A stretch of 9,050 nt of DNA from an uncultured Panacagrimonas sp. (GTDB lineage Bacteria; Pseudomonadota; Gammaproteobacteria; Nevskiales; Nevskiaceae). The position numbers were made by a program, and so were the translations under genes. This document shows, piece after piece, positions 1 through 5,811 of this stretch. The notes below the pieces were generated by a model. It was not told the DNA's origin, made no database searches, and worked only from the letters and a program-made list of their open reading frames with translations. The DNA lies in contig CAMLNE010000166.1 of NCBI GenBank assembly GCA_946481265.1, forward strand, positions 1 to 9,050, written 5' to 3'. Within the stretch, counting starts at the first letter, position 1. Each line of letters begins with the position of its first letter.

Positions 1-801
1 GTCGGGCTGGTGGGCGGCGAGACGGTGGCGTTTGCCATGCGCCGGCGCAAGGCGCGCCCGCGGCGGCGGCGCCGCCGCGGCGCCGCCCTGCAGCTGGAAG
101 GCGCGGATCGTCACCACGCAGCCACCCAGCACGACCATCGACAGCAGGCTTCCCAGCAGCTGTCCGACGACCTGCGGATCGATCAGCACACTGGGCGCAT
201 GCAGCGGCTCCAGGCCGACGTGTGACAGCGCGGCATATTGCACGCCGCTGAAGACCAGCCCGATCAGCAGCGCGGCCTTCAGCTTGAGACCCACCGCATG
301 TGGAGCGGGCGCTTCCTTGATCTGCTCGACCAGCCGCAGCGCGAGCGTCGATGCGGCGCCGGCCGCGGCCAGGATCAGCACCGCCTGCAGCGGATCGCCG
401 GAGGGACGCATGGCAGGCAGCGCGCTGCGGTCGATGTAGTGCATCGCGCAGAAGCCGACGCCGACCAGCAGGCCGGCAGCCGCCTGCTTCCACGGCGTGG
501 GATGACTCAGCAGGTTCGCGCGCAGCAGCACCGCCGCGGTGCCCAGGCCCACCGCGAGCGACAGCACCGAGGTCAACGGTGCGCGACTTGCCCAGGTTTC
601 GGGTTCCACCGCCAGGGTGGCCAGCACATGCATCGCCCACAGGCTGCCGCCCATCAGCACGGGGCCCCACTCGCGCCAGCGGTTGCCGCCGACATCGCGC
701 AGCTGGTAGGCGCGGAGCAGGACATCCAGCGAGGCGTAGGCGGCGACGACGGCGATCAGCACCGACATGATCGAGATCGCTGGATCCAGCTGGCCGAGCA
801 T
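1..801 (-). CDS. MHYT-domain integral membrane signalling protein (N-terminal part, cut by left edge)
   Basis: The 267 visible residues contain seven hydrophobic segments, at about 9-29, 46-64, 76-93, 106-123, 138-157, 173-192 and 211-234. This is the topology of the MHYT sensor domain. The family signature appears as WAMHVL (Met57-His58) at the end of helix 2 and AMHYI (Met120-His121-Tyr122) in helix 4. The third copy is degraded to VQYA (187-190) in helix 6. MHYT domains are proposed to bind a metal, perhaps copper, and to sense oxygen, CO or NO. They usually sit in front of cytoplasmic PAS, GGDEF, EAL or histidine-kinase domains. Here the last helix is followed by an Ala/Pro-rich linker (about 239-252) and the frame is still open at the edge, so the output domain lies outside the window. 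I chose the start at 801 because GGAGG lies five bases upstream; an in-frame ATG at 813 has no such site. The family call is fairly sure; the output is unknown. Confidence 0.8.
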   Translation of the reverse strand, partial: MLGQLDPAISIMSVLIAVVAAYASLDVLLRAYQLRDVGGNRWREWGPVLMGGSLWAMHVLATLAVEPETWASRAPLTSVLSLAVGLGTAAVLLRANLLSHPTPWKQAAAGLLVGVGFCAMHYIDRSALPAMRPSGDPLQAVLILAAAGAASTLALRLVEQIKEAPAPHAVGLKLKAALLIGLVFSGVQYAALSHVGLEPLHAPSVLIDPQVVGQLLGSLLSMVVLGGCVVTIRAFQLQGGAAAAPPPRARLAPAHGKRHRLAAHQPD

Positions 802-806
802 GCCCG

Positions 807-811
807 CCTCC
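807..811 (-). promoter_or_regulatory. Ribosome binding site that fixes the start of the MHYT gene
   Basis: On the minus strand GGAGG is followed by five bases and then the ATG at 801. The motif overlaps the alternative ATG at 813, which has only A-rich sequence without a Shine-Dalgarno match before it. This favours the downstream start, giving a protein that begins MLGQLDPAIS. Confidence 0.6.
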
Positions 812-841
812 ATTGTTGTTCTTGACCTGCGGGGCTCGACG

Positions 842-861
842 CCGACACCACGTCGTGCCGG
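842..861. promoter_or_regulatory. Imperfect 20-bp palindrome, possible operator for the MHYT gene
   Basis: The half-sites CCGACACCAC and GTCGTGCCGG match in 8 of 10 positions as an inverted repeat with ACGT at the centre. It lies about 40 bases upstream of the MHYT start on the minus strand, where a repressor or activator could act. Palindromes of this quality are not rare in GC-rich DNA, so this is only a candidate. Confidence 0.2.
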
Positions 862-1304
862 AACGCCTTGCCGCGTTCACACCCGATCGTAGTGGCGAGG
901 CGCCGGTGATGCACACCTCGCAGCGCGATGCGCCATCGAACCCGGCCCGCGCGCGACTTGCCGGTGAGCGCCTCGCACGTCCTCGGTCGGACGCCTTCGA
1001 CGTCGGCCATTGCGGCGCCTTCGCCGTCCTGCGGGCGCACCGCGGACACCCCCGCGTGGTCCGTCATGGATCGCATTGGCTGCCCCCTGCAGCCGCGAAA
1101 TGCCCGGCTCCTGCATCCATCCACCTGCATCGTCGTCCTGCGCGTCAGGACCGGCCCGGGCTCACCACCCCTTCTGCATTGCGGCCGACACGCCCGCTTT
1201 CCGGCCCGGACGGGCATGGCGCCAGCATCCGGTGGTGACTTCATGTCCCGGTGTGGCGCCGCGGTTTTCCCACAAGCCGCTCACGCGCTTGCCCGCCGCG
1301 GCGG

Positions 1305-1333
1305 TTCATGAGAATCTTTTAGTGCAATAAAAC
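1305..1333 (+). promoter_or_regulatory. Possible sigma70-like promoter for the AraC-TetR pair
   Basis: TTCATG and TAAAAC are separated by 17 bases in the only AT-rich stretch of the intergenic region, about 50 bases before the AraC-family start. Each hexamer matches the consensus only partly. Position and base composition are the main support. Confidence 0.25.
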
Positions 1334-1370
1334 CATTCGGGCGATCGGCCGCAGGCCAGACGCACCCGCT

Positions 1371-1377
1371 GGAGGAG
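1371..1377 (+). promoter_or_regulatory. Strong ribosome binding site of the AraC-family gene
   Basis: GGAGGAG lies eight bases before the ATG at 1386. It supports that start over the in-frame ATG at 1452, which has a shorter AGGA only four bases or so upstream. The choice matters because the first 22 residues are a basic, low-complexity tail that may not belong to the conserved domain. Confidence 0.55.
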
Positions 1378-1385
1378 AACCAGAG

Positions 1386-2177
1386 ATGGACAGAGGCAGG
1401 CAGATCCGCCCCCGCAGACCGGTGGCGTCGTCCACGTCGAAACAGGATCACATGATGCTGATCACGCCCTCGCGGCTGGCCTACCGCGGCCTGTTCGGCA
1501 CGCCGGGCGCGCGCAATTTCGGCGCATGGGTGTTCTACGTGGCGGTGAAGGCCGCCTTCGAGGTGTCGGTCGACGGCGGTCCGGCGCGTAGGGAGCGCTT
1601 CATCGCCGTGCCGCCGTACACCCCGCACCGCGTGTCCACCACCGACCGCGAGATGAACGAGGTCCTGGTGGAGGCCGAGACCGTCGACGACGCGCTGCTG
1701 CGCGAGCACTGGCTCGCCAGCGACGCGCAGCGCGACGCGCTGGCCGAGCGTATCCGCGCGGGCTTCGTGCCGGGGGCCGAGCAGGCCGCCGACTTCGACC
1801 TGCGTTTCTTCGGCGCGCCCCTGCCCACGCGCCGGCTCGATACGCGCGTGCTGCGCGCCATCGAGCGCATGAAGGACGATCCCGCCGGGCGCCTGACCGC
1901 CGAGGACTGCGCGGCGCTGACCGGGCTTTCGTTCTCGCGCTTCACGCACCTGTTCAGCGAACAGACCCGGACCACCTTCCGCCGCTTTCGCGCCTGGAAG
2001 CGGGCGCGCGGCCTGATGCCGCTGATCGGCAACGGCCTGAACCTGCTCGACGTGGCACTCGACGCCGGCTACGCCGACTCGACCCACTTCAGCCACTCGG
2101 TCCGCCAGTTCTACGGCTACACGCCGCGCGACATCTTCCACGGCTCGCGGCGGGTCGCCGTGATCTCCCAGGCCTGA
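1386..2177 (+). CDS. AraC/XylS-family transcriptional regulator
   Basis: A 263-residue protein, a normal length for the family. The C-terminal half carries the double helix-turn-helix: the first HTH is at about 169-190 (LTAEDCAALTGLSFSRFTHLF), then a linker helix, and the second is at about 218-249, ending in the typical GYxDxxHFSxxxRxxYGxTPRD pattern. The N-terminal half (about 25-100) looks like the cupin-type effector domain of the family, with a PPYTPHRV stretch at 76-83. Such proteins usually activate genes on binding a small molecule. The gene follows a strong ribosome site. It is followed after 12 bases by a TetR-family gene on the same strand, so the two are probably one operon. It may control the nearby CoA-ester genes; this is inferred from position only, and the effector is unknown. 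Confidence 0.88.
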   Translation: MDRGRQIRPRRPVASSTSKQDHMMLITPSRLAYRGLFGTPGARNFGAWVFYVAVKAAFEVSVDGGPARRERFIAVPPYTPHRVSTTDREMNEVLVEAETVDDALLREHWLASDAQRDALAERIRAGFVPGAEQAADFDLRFFGAPLPTRRLDTRVLRAIERMKDDPAGRLTAEDCAALTGLSFSRFTHLFSEQTRTTFRRFRAWKRARGLMPLIGNGLNLLDVALDAGYADSTHFSHSVRQFYGYTPRDIFHGSRRVAVISQA

Positions 2178-2189
2178 GCCGGAACGCCC

Positions 2190-2924
2190 ATGTCCCGTGA
2201 AGACCAGAAGGAAGACCGCCGCCGTCGCATCCTGGACGCGGCCGAGGCGCTGATCCGCGAAACCGGCACCACCGATTTCTCCATGGCGCTGCTGGCCGAG
2301 CGCGCCGCGCTGAGCGGCCCGACGCCGTACAACCTGTTCGGCTCCAAGGGCGGAATCCTCTACGCGCTGCTCAACCGCTGCGTCGACGACCTGTTCACCG
2401 ACATCGCGCGCGACGGCGCCATCACGGATCCGATCGAGCTGGTGCTGCGCTCCGCGCAGGCCGCGGCGGACGAGATGGCCGCGCGTCCGCGCTTCTACCG
2501 CCCGCTGTACCAGTTCCTGCTCGGCGTGCAGGACCCGGTACTGCGCCCCGCCTACATGGACAGGGCGCTGATCTACTGGATGCAGGCGCTGCAGCGGCTG
2601 GCCGACACCGCCCACCTTCCGCACGCGCTGCCGCAGGAGCAGCTCGCGCGCCTGATGGTCATCAATGTCGTGGGTGCGCTCGATCTGTGGGTGCAGCTCG
2701 AACTCGACGACCGGCAGTTCCGCACGCAGGTGATGTACGGCACCGCGGTGCTCCTGCTCAGCGTGGCCAATACCGGCCAGCGCACGCGCCTGCTGGCGCG
2801 CATGGACGAGCTGCAGCCCGAGCTGCCGACGCGCTTCACGCCCAATCTGGCGCCGACGCCGCCTCCGCATGAAGCGGGGCCGGGCCCCTCACGGTACCGT
2901 CCGACCCGCGCCCTGCCCGCCTGA
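2190..2924 (+). CDS. TetR/AcrR-family transcriptional regulator
   Basis: A 244-residue protein with the TetR N-terminal DNA-binding domain at about 10-60. RRRILDAAEALIRETG forms helix 1, FSMALLAERAALSGPTPYNLF is the helix-turn-helix (30-50), and GSKGGILYALL follows as in the family's xFxSKxxLL pattern. The helical C-terminal part (about 80-205) would be the ligand-binding and dimer domain; its ligand cannot be read. The last 30 residues are Pro-rich and probably disordered. The start has a weak GGAA site five bases upstream and lies 12 bases after the AraC-family stop, which suggests translational coupling. TetR proteins beside acyl-CoA dehydrogenase and ligase genes often repress them and respond to CoA thioesters. 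That role fits here but is inference. Confidence 0.87.
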   Translation: MSREDQKEDRRRRILDAAEALIRETGTTDFSMALLAERAALSGPTPYNLFGSKGGILYALLNRCVDDLFTDIARDGAITDPIELVLRSAQAAADEMAARPRFYRPLYQFLLGVQDPVLRPAYMDRALIYWMQALQRLADTAHLPHALPQEQLARLMVINVVGALDLWVQLELDDRQFRTQVMYGTAVLLLSVANTGQRTRLLARMDELQPELPTRFTPNLAPTPPPHEAGPGPSRYRPTRALPA

Positions 2925-2932
2925 TCCGCCTT

Positions 2933-2950
2933 GCCCCGCGTGCGCGGGGC
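2933..2950. terminator. GC-rich hairpin between convergent genes, possible two-way terminator
   Basis: GCCCCGC and GCGGGGC form a perfect 7-bp stem around a 4-base loop. It lies in the 47-base gap between the stop of the TetR-family gene (plus) and the stop of the SDR gene (minus), where a shared terminator would be expected. Neither strand shows a T-tract after the stem, so it is not a classical intrinsic terminator. Confidence 0.4.
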
Positions 2951-2971
2951 GCATCCGGCGGGTATCGCGGT

Positions 2972-3754
2972 TCAGGCCGACAGGCCGCCGTCGACCATCA
3001 GGCTCTGCCCGGTGATGTACGCCGCCTTGGAGGAGGCCAGGTAGGCCACCGCCTCGGCGATCTCGTCGCAGGTGCCCAGGCGGCCCAGCGGCGTGAACTC
3101 CACCGCCATCTCCAGCAGCTTGCGCGTCGGCGTCTGCATCATCGGGATGACCATGCCGCCGTCGATCACGCCGGGGCCGACCGCGTTGGCGCGGATCCCG
3201 TTGCGCGCCTCTTCCGTGGCGATCTGGCGCACCATCATCTGCACCGCGGCCTTGGGGGTGGCGGACAGCGCGTCGAGCGGCACGGTGCGCTTGGTGGCGC
3301 AGGTGATCAGGGCCACGAAGGAGCCGCCCCCGCCCTGGCGCAGCACCGGGATGCCGGCCTGCGCGATGTTGAAGAAGCCGACCACGTCGGTCTCGATCAC
3401 GCCGCGGAAGGACTCGGCCTTGAAGTCGGCCAGCGGGCCGGTGTCGAACACCAGGCCGCCCGCCGACACCACCGTGTGCACGCGGCCGAAGCGCTCGACC
3501 GCCAGCGCATAGGCGGCCTCGACCTGCTGGCGATCCGTCACGTCGCAGGCCACCGCCTCGGCGCGGCGGCCGGTGGCGCGGATCTTCTCGACGAACTCGA
3601 GCGTCTCCTTGGCGCGCGCGCGGTAGGTCACCACGATGTCACTGCCGCGCTGCGCCATCAGCCCGGCGCTGGCCTGGCCCAGTCCACCGCTGCCGCCGAA
3701 CACCAGGGCGCAGCCGGAAGCGGGAAAGTCGGGGGTGTTGATGCCGAAGCTCAT
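2972..3754 (-). CDS. SDR-family protein with a degenerate active site
   Basis: A 260-residue classical short-chain dehydrogenase fold. The nucleotide-binding glycine motif is GGSGGLG (20-26). An Asp-Val pair (71-72) stands where the adenine-contacting Asp is expected. TYRAR after strand 2 (43-47) lacks the NAD-selecting Asp and is basic, suggesting NADP(H) if a cofactor binds. The C-terminal half is standard (GIRANAVGPG, ITGQSLMVDGG). The catalytic tetrad is not: by alignment Asn becomes Asp123, Ser becomes Thr151, Tyr becomes Ser164, and only Lys168 remains. The NNAG motif is also changed to SAGG (97-100). It may therefore have altered chemistry or act as a non-catalytic partner. It follows the intact SDR gene after 49 bases on the same strand, so the two are likely co-transcribed. 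The reading frame is clean, so it is not an obvious pseudogene. Confidence 0.85.
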   Translation of the reverse strand: MSFGINTPDFPASGCALVFGGSGGLGQASAGLMAQRGSDIVVTYRARAKETLEFVEKIRATGRRAEAVACDVTDRQQVEAAYALAVERFGRVHTVVSAGGLVFDTGPLADFKAESFRGVIETDVVGFFNIAQAGIPVLRQGGGGSFVALITCATKRTVPLDALSATPKAAVQMMVRQIATEEARNGIRANAVGPGVIDGGMVIPMMQTPTRKLLEMAVEFTPLGRLGTCDEIAEAVAYLASSKAAYITGQSLMVDGGLSA

Positions 3755-3803
3755 GTCCTGTGTCTCCGTGGTGAGCCGGGTGGGGCGCGTCGGCGTCGGG
3801 GCG

Positions 3804-4586
3804 CTACTGCGCCACCATGCCGCCGTCGATGCTCAGTTCCGCACCGATGCAGAATTTCGACTCGTCCGAGGCCAGGAACAGGCAGCCGTAGGCGATCTCG
3901 ATCGGCCGTCCGAGCCGGCCGATCGGGGTCGCGCTGGTCACCGAGACTTCGAACGCCTTCGGATCCGGGTTGGTGTTGATCGCCTCGCGCAGCAGCGGCG
4001 TGTCGATGCCGCCCGGGTGGATCGAGTTGGCGCGGATGCCGTCGCGCGCATGGGTAACCGCGGTGCTCTTGGTCAGCAGCCGCACCGCGCCCTTGGAGGC
4101 GTGGTAGGCGCCGAAGCCGGGGCTGCCGACCATTCCGTAGGCCGAGGAGATGTTCACGATCGAGCCGCCGCCGTTCTTCTTCATCAGCGGCACCGCGTAC
4201 TTGGTGGACAGGAACACGCCCTTGACGTTGACGTCCATGATCCGGTCGTACTCCTCCTCGGTGGTGTCGACCTCGGCCAGCGTGCTTTCCACCGCGGCGT
4301 TGTTGATCAGCGCATCGAGCCGGCCATGGCGCGTCGCGGCGTGTTCGATCATGGCCTTGACCTCGGCGTGCAGGGCCATGTCGCAGCGAAGGAACTCGGC
4401 CTTGCCGCCCTCGCCGGTGATCCGCGCCGCGAGCGCCATGCCCTTGTCGACCTGGATGTCGACGATGATCACCGTCGCACCCTCGCGCGCGAACAGCAGG
4501 CAGGTCGCCTCGCCGATTCCCGATGCGCCGCCGGTCACGATCGTCACCTTGCCGGCCAGGCGTCCCGTGCCCGTGTTCTGCGTCAT
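3804..4586 (-). CDS. Short-chain dehydrogenase/reductase, catalytically intact, NAD-type
   Basis: A 260-residue classical SDR with every hallmark in place: TGGASGIG (18-25), Asp43 at the end of strand 2 (favouring NAD over NADP), CDM (68-70), NNAA (95-98), and the tetrad Asn120, Ser148, Tyr161, Lys165. The C-terminal IHPGGIDTPLL and GAELSIDGGM are typical. These enzymes oxidise or reduce a hydroxyl/keto group with a nicotinamide cofactor. In this neighbourhood a 3-hydroxyacyl-CoA or a ring alcohol is the likely substrate, but 3-oxoacyl reductase activity is also possible. The start at 4586 is set by GAGGAG at 4593-4598, six bases upstream. The frame stays open far beyond this start, but that extension runs antisense to the crotonase gene and has no domain. 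It is the first gene of the leftward SDR pair. Confidence 0.93.
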   Translation of the reverse strand: MTQNTGTGRLAGKVTIVTGGASGIGEATCLLFAREGATVIIVDIQVDKGMALAARITGEGGKAEFLRCDMALHAEVKAMIEHAATRHGRLDALINNAAVESTLAEVDTTEEEYDRIMDVNVKGVFLSTKYAVPLMKKNGGGSIVNISSAYGMVGSPGFGAYHASKGAVRLLTKSTAVTHARDGIRANSIHPGGIDTPLLREAINTNPDPKAFEVSVTSATPIGRLGRPIEIAYGCLFLASDESKFCIGAELSIDGGMVAQ

Positions 4587-4949
4587 GCCCTGCTCCTCGG
4601 TTCTACCGCTGATGGTTGGCGTCGATGTCGCAGCCCGAAGCCCATCACAGGGATCGCGCTTGCGGCCTGCGTTTTCGTACCTCTTGCTTGCGTGGTTCGC
4701 TCGCGCAACGACGAAACCCTCGTCGCACGGCGTCCACGTCTTCGCCAGCAGACTGCGGGCCTGCGCCGGCAGCGTCTTGTGTCCACCGGTTGCTGGAAGC
4801 CGGTGGATACAAGACCCCGGCGCGGGCCGCGACCAGACTCGTCCCCTGCACAGCAAGCCAGTTGCGGCGACGAGGGAAACCCTGCGAATGAACGACGCCG
4901 ATGGCAGCCCTGGAGCGGGGATGATCGCGGCCCGTGCACGAGGGCACGC
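4587..4949. other. Divergent intergenic region between the SDR pair and the crotonase gene
   Basis: These 363 bases separate two divergently transcribed catabolic units and must hold both promoters. I see no convincing gene and no clear -35/-10 pair. Most of the space (4690-4898) is taken by a nested inverted repeat described separately. The remaining flanks are about 100 bases on the SDR side and 50 bases on the crotonase side, the latter ending in a GAGGG ribosome site at 4940-4944. Confidence 0.5.
4690..4898. repeat. 209-bp nested inverted-repeat element
   Basis: Four pairs of inverted arms share one centre. The outer arms 4690-4704 and 4884-4898 match in 12 of 15 positions. The next pair is CCCTCGTCGC (4717-4726) and GCGACGAGGG (4867-4876), perfect. 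A GC-rich pair follows at about 4757-4770 and 4818-4832. The inner arms GTCTTGTGTCCACCGG (4774-4789) and CCGGTGGATACAAGAC (4800-4815) match in 15 of 16, the odd pair being G-T, around a 10-base loop. The left arm also contains a small hairpin, CGACGA-AACCC-TCGTCG (4709-4725). The pattern resembles a non-coding palindromic intergenic element (REP/REPIN- or MITE-like). No transposase or target-site duplication is seen. Its copy number cannot be judged from one window. Confidence 0.65.
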
Positions 4950-5762
4950 ATGAGCGTCGTCGAGGTCCAGATCGACGCGGCAACCGGCGTGGCCACGCTG
5001 GCGATGAACCGCCCCGAGCGCTTCAACGCGCTGAGCCTGGACTTGCTCGACGGCATGCTCGACGCGCTTGCCGGCCTGGCGCGCGATCCCGCCTGCAGGG
5101 CGCTGATCGTCACCGGCAAGGGCACGGCGTTCTGCGCCGGCGCGGACCTCGGCGCCTTCGACGCGCTGCGCCGCGAGGGCCGTCACCTCGACAGCGGCGA
5201 GCAGGTCGCCGAGACGATGGAACAGCGCTTCAATCCCCTGGTGAACGCGCTGTACACCTTCCCCAAGCCGGTGGTCAGCGCGGTCAACGGCATCGCCGCC
5301 GGCGGCGGCGCGGGCATCGCGCTGTGCGCCGACATCGTGCTGTGCGCCAGCGCCGGCACATTCAAGTTCGTGCAGGCACAGCAGCTGGGCATCGTCGCCG
5401 ACATGGGTGCGCACTGGCTGCTGCAGCGCCTGGGCGGACGGGCCACGGCGCTGGGCGCGACGCTGCTGGGCGAGACGCTGGACGCGCCGCGCGCCGCCGC
5501 GCTCGGCCTGGTCTGGGAGGTGGTGCCGGACGACGCGCTGCTGACCCGCGCGCGGATCGCGGCAGAAAAGCTGGCGGTCGTTCCCCGCGACGTCGTGATC
5601 GGCACGCGCGCCCTGGTCGATGCCAGTGCCACGGCGGCCTTCGCGGCCGTGCTCGACAGCGAGCGCCTGTACCAGCGCGATTTCTGCGCGCGGCCGGGAT
5701 TCCTTGCCCGCATCGAGGCCTTCCTGGCCCGGTCGCGCGGCAAGAACCGACCGGAACGGTAA
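4950..5762 (+). CDS. Enoyl-CoA hydratase/isomerase (crotonase) family protein, isomerase-like active site
   Basis: A 270-residue crotonase. The family landmarks are NRPERFNAL (20-28), FCAGADL (61-67, first oxyanion-hole strand), and NGIAAGGGAGIALCADIV (113-130, second oxyanion-hole element and CoA pocket). The two glutamates of true enoyl-CoA hydratase are absent: the first position is Gly122 and the second aligns near Ala143. Asp151 in VADMGAHWLLQRLGG matches the catalytic Asp of PaaG-type enoyl-CoA isomerases, whose motif is close to VPDGGxxxLLPRLVG. An isomerase acting on a CoA-thioester double bond is therefore more likely than a hydratase. The start follows GAGGG with five bases of spacing. 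It is followed after 49 bases by the acyl-CoA dehydrogenase gene and probably shares its transcript. The family call is firm; the reaction is inference. Confidence 0.9.
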   Translation: MSVVEVQIDAATGVATLAMNRPERFNALSLDLLDGMLDALAGLARDPACRALIVTGKGTAFCAGADLGAFDALRREGRHLDSGEQVAETMEQRFNPLVNALYTFPKPVVSAVNGIAAGGGAGIALCADIVLCASAGTFKFVQAQQLGIVADMGAHWLLQRLGGRATALGATLLGETLDAPRAAALGLVWEVVPDDALLTRARIAAEKLAVVPRDVVIGTRALVDASATAAFAAVLDSERLYQRDFCARPGFLARIEAFLARSRGKNRPER

Positions 5763-5811
5763 CCCAGGGCGAGCCATCGCCGCTTCGCTCCCCATCCAAC
5801 CCGCCCGACCC

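Larger units (their letters stand above)
802..1385. other. Divergent intergenic region between the MHYT gene and the AraC-family gene
   Basis: About 580 bases without a convincing gene. Open frames exist on both strands but encode Arg/Ala/Pro-rich peptides with no recognisable motif, as expected by chance at this GC content. The region must hold promoters for the leftward MHYT gene and the rightward regulator pair. The only AT-richer patch lies at about 1305-1340. A weak 20-bp palindrome lies at 842-861, just upstream of the MHYT gene. I see no RNA gene or mobile element. Confidence 0.5.

Noticed and set aside
62..87. GC-only palindromic run (GGCGGCGCCGCC and neighbours)
   Set aside because: It encodes the Ala/Pro linker after the MHYT helices; GC-rich codons for Gly, Ala and Pro explain the symmetry.
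756..1244. Minus-strand open frame of 162 codons in the intergenic region
   Set aside because: It has no recognisable motif, Arg-rich composition and overlaps the start of the MHYT gene. Chance open frames of this size are common at this GC content.
1281..2870. A 529-codon minus-strand open frame
   Set aside because: It is the complement of the AraC and TetR genes, with His/Arg/Gln/Gly-rich low-complexity translation, as often seen opposite GC-rich genes.
4709..4725. Small 6-bp hairpin considered as a terminator for a leftward transcript
   Set aside because: No gene ends here and there is no T-tract; it is part of one arm of the larger inverted repeat.
3636..4949. Long open frame upstream of and in phase with the crotonase gene
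   Set aside because: It runs antisense to the intact SDR gene and through the inverted repeat; its translation is Arg/Ala/Val-rich with no domain. A proper ribosome site marks the crotonase start at 4950.
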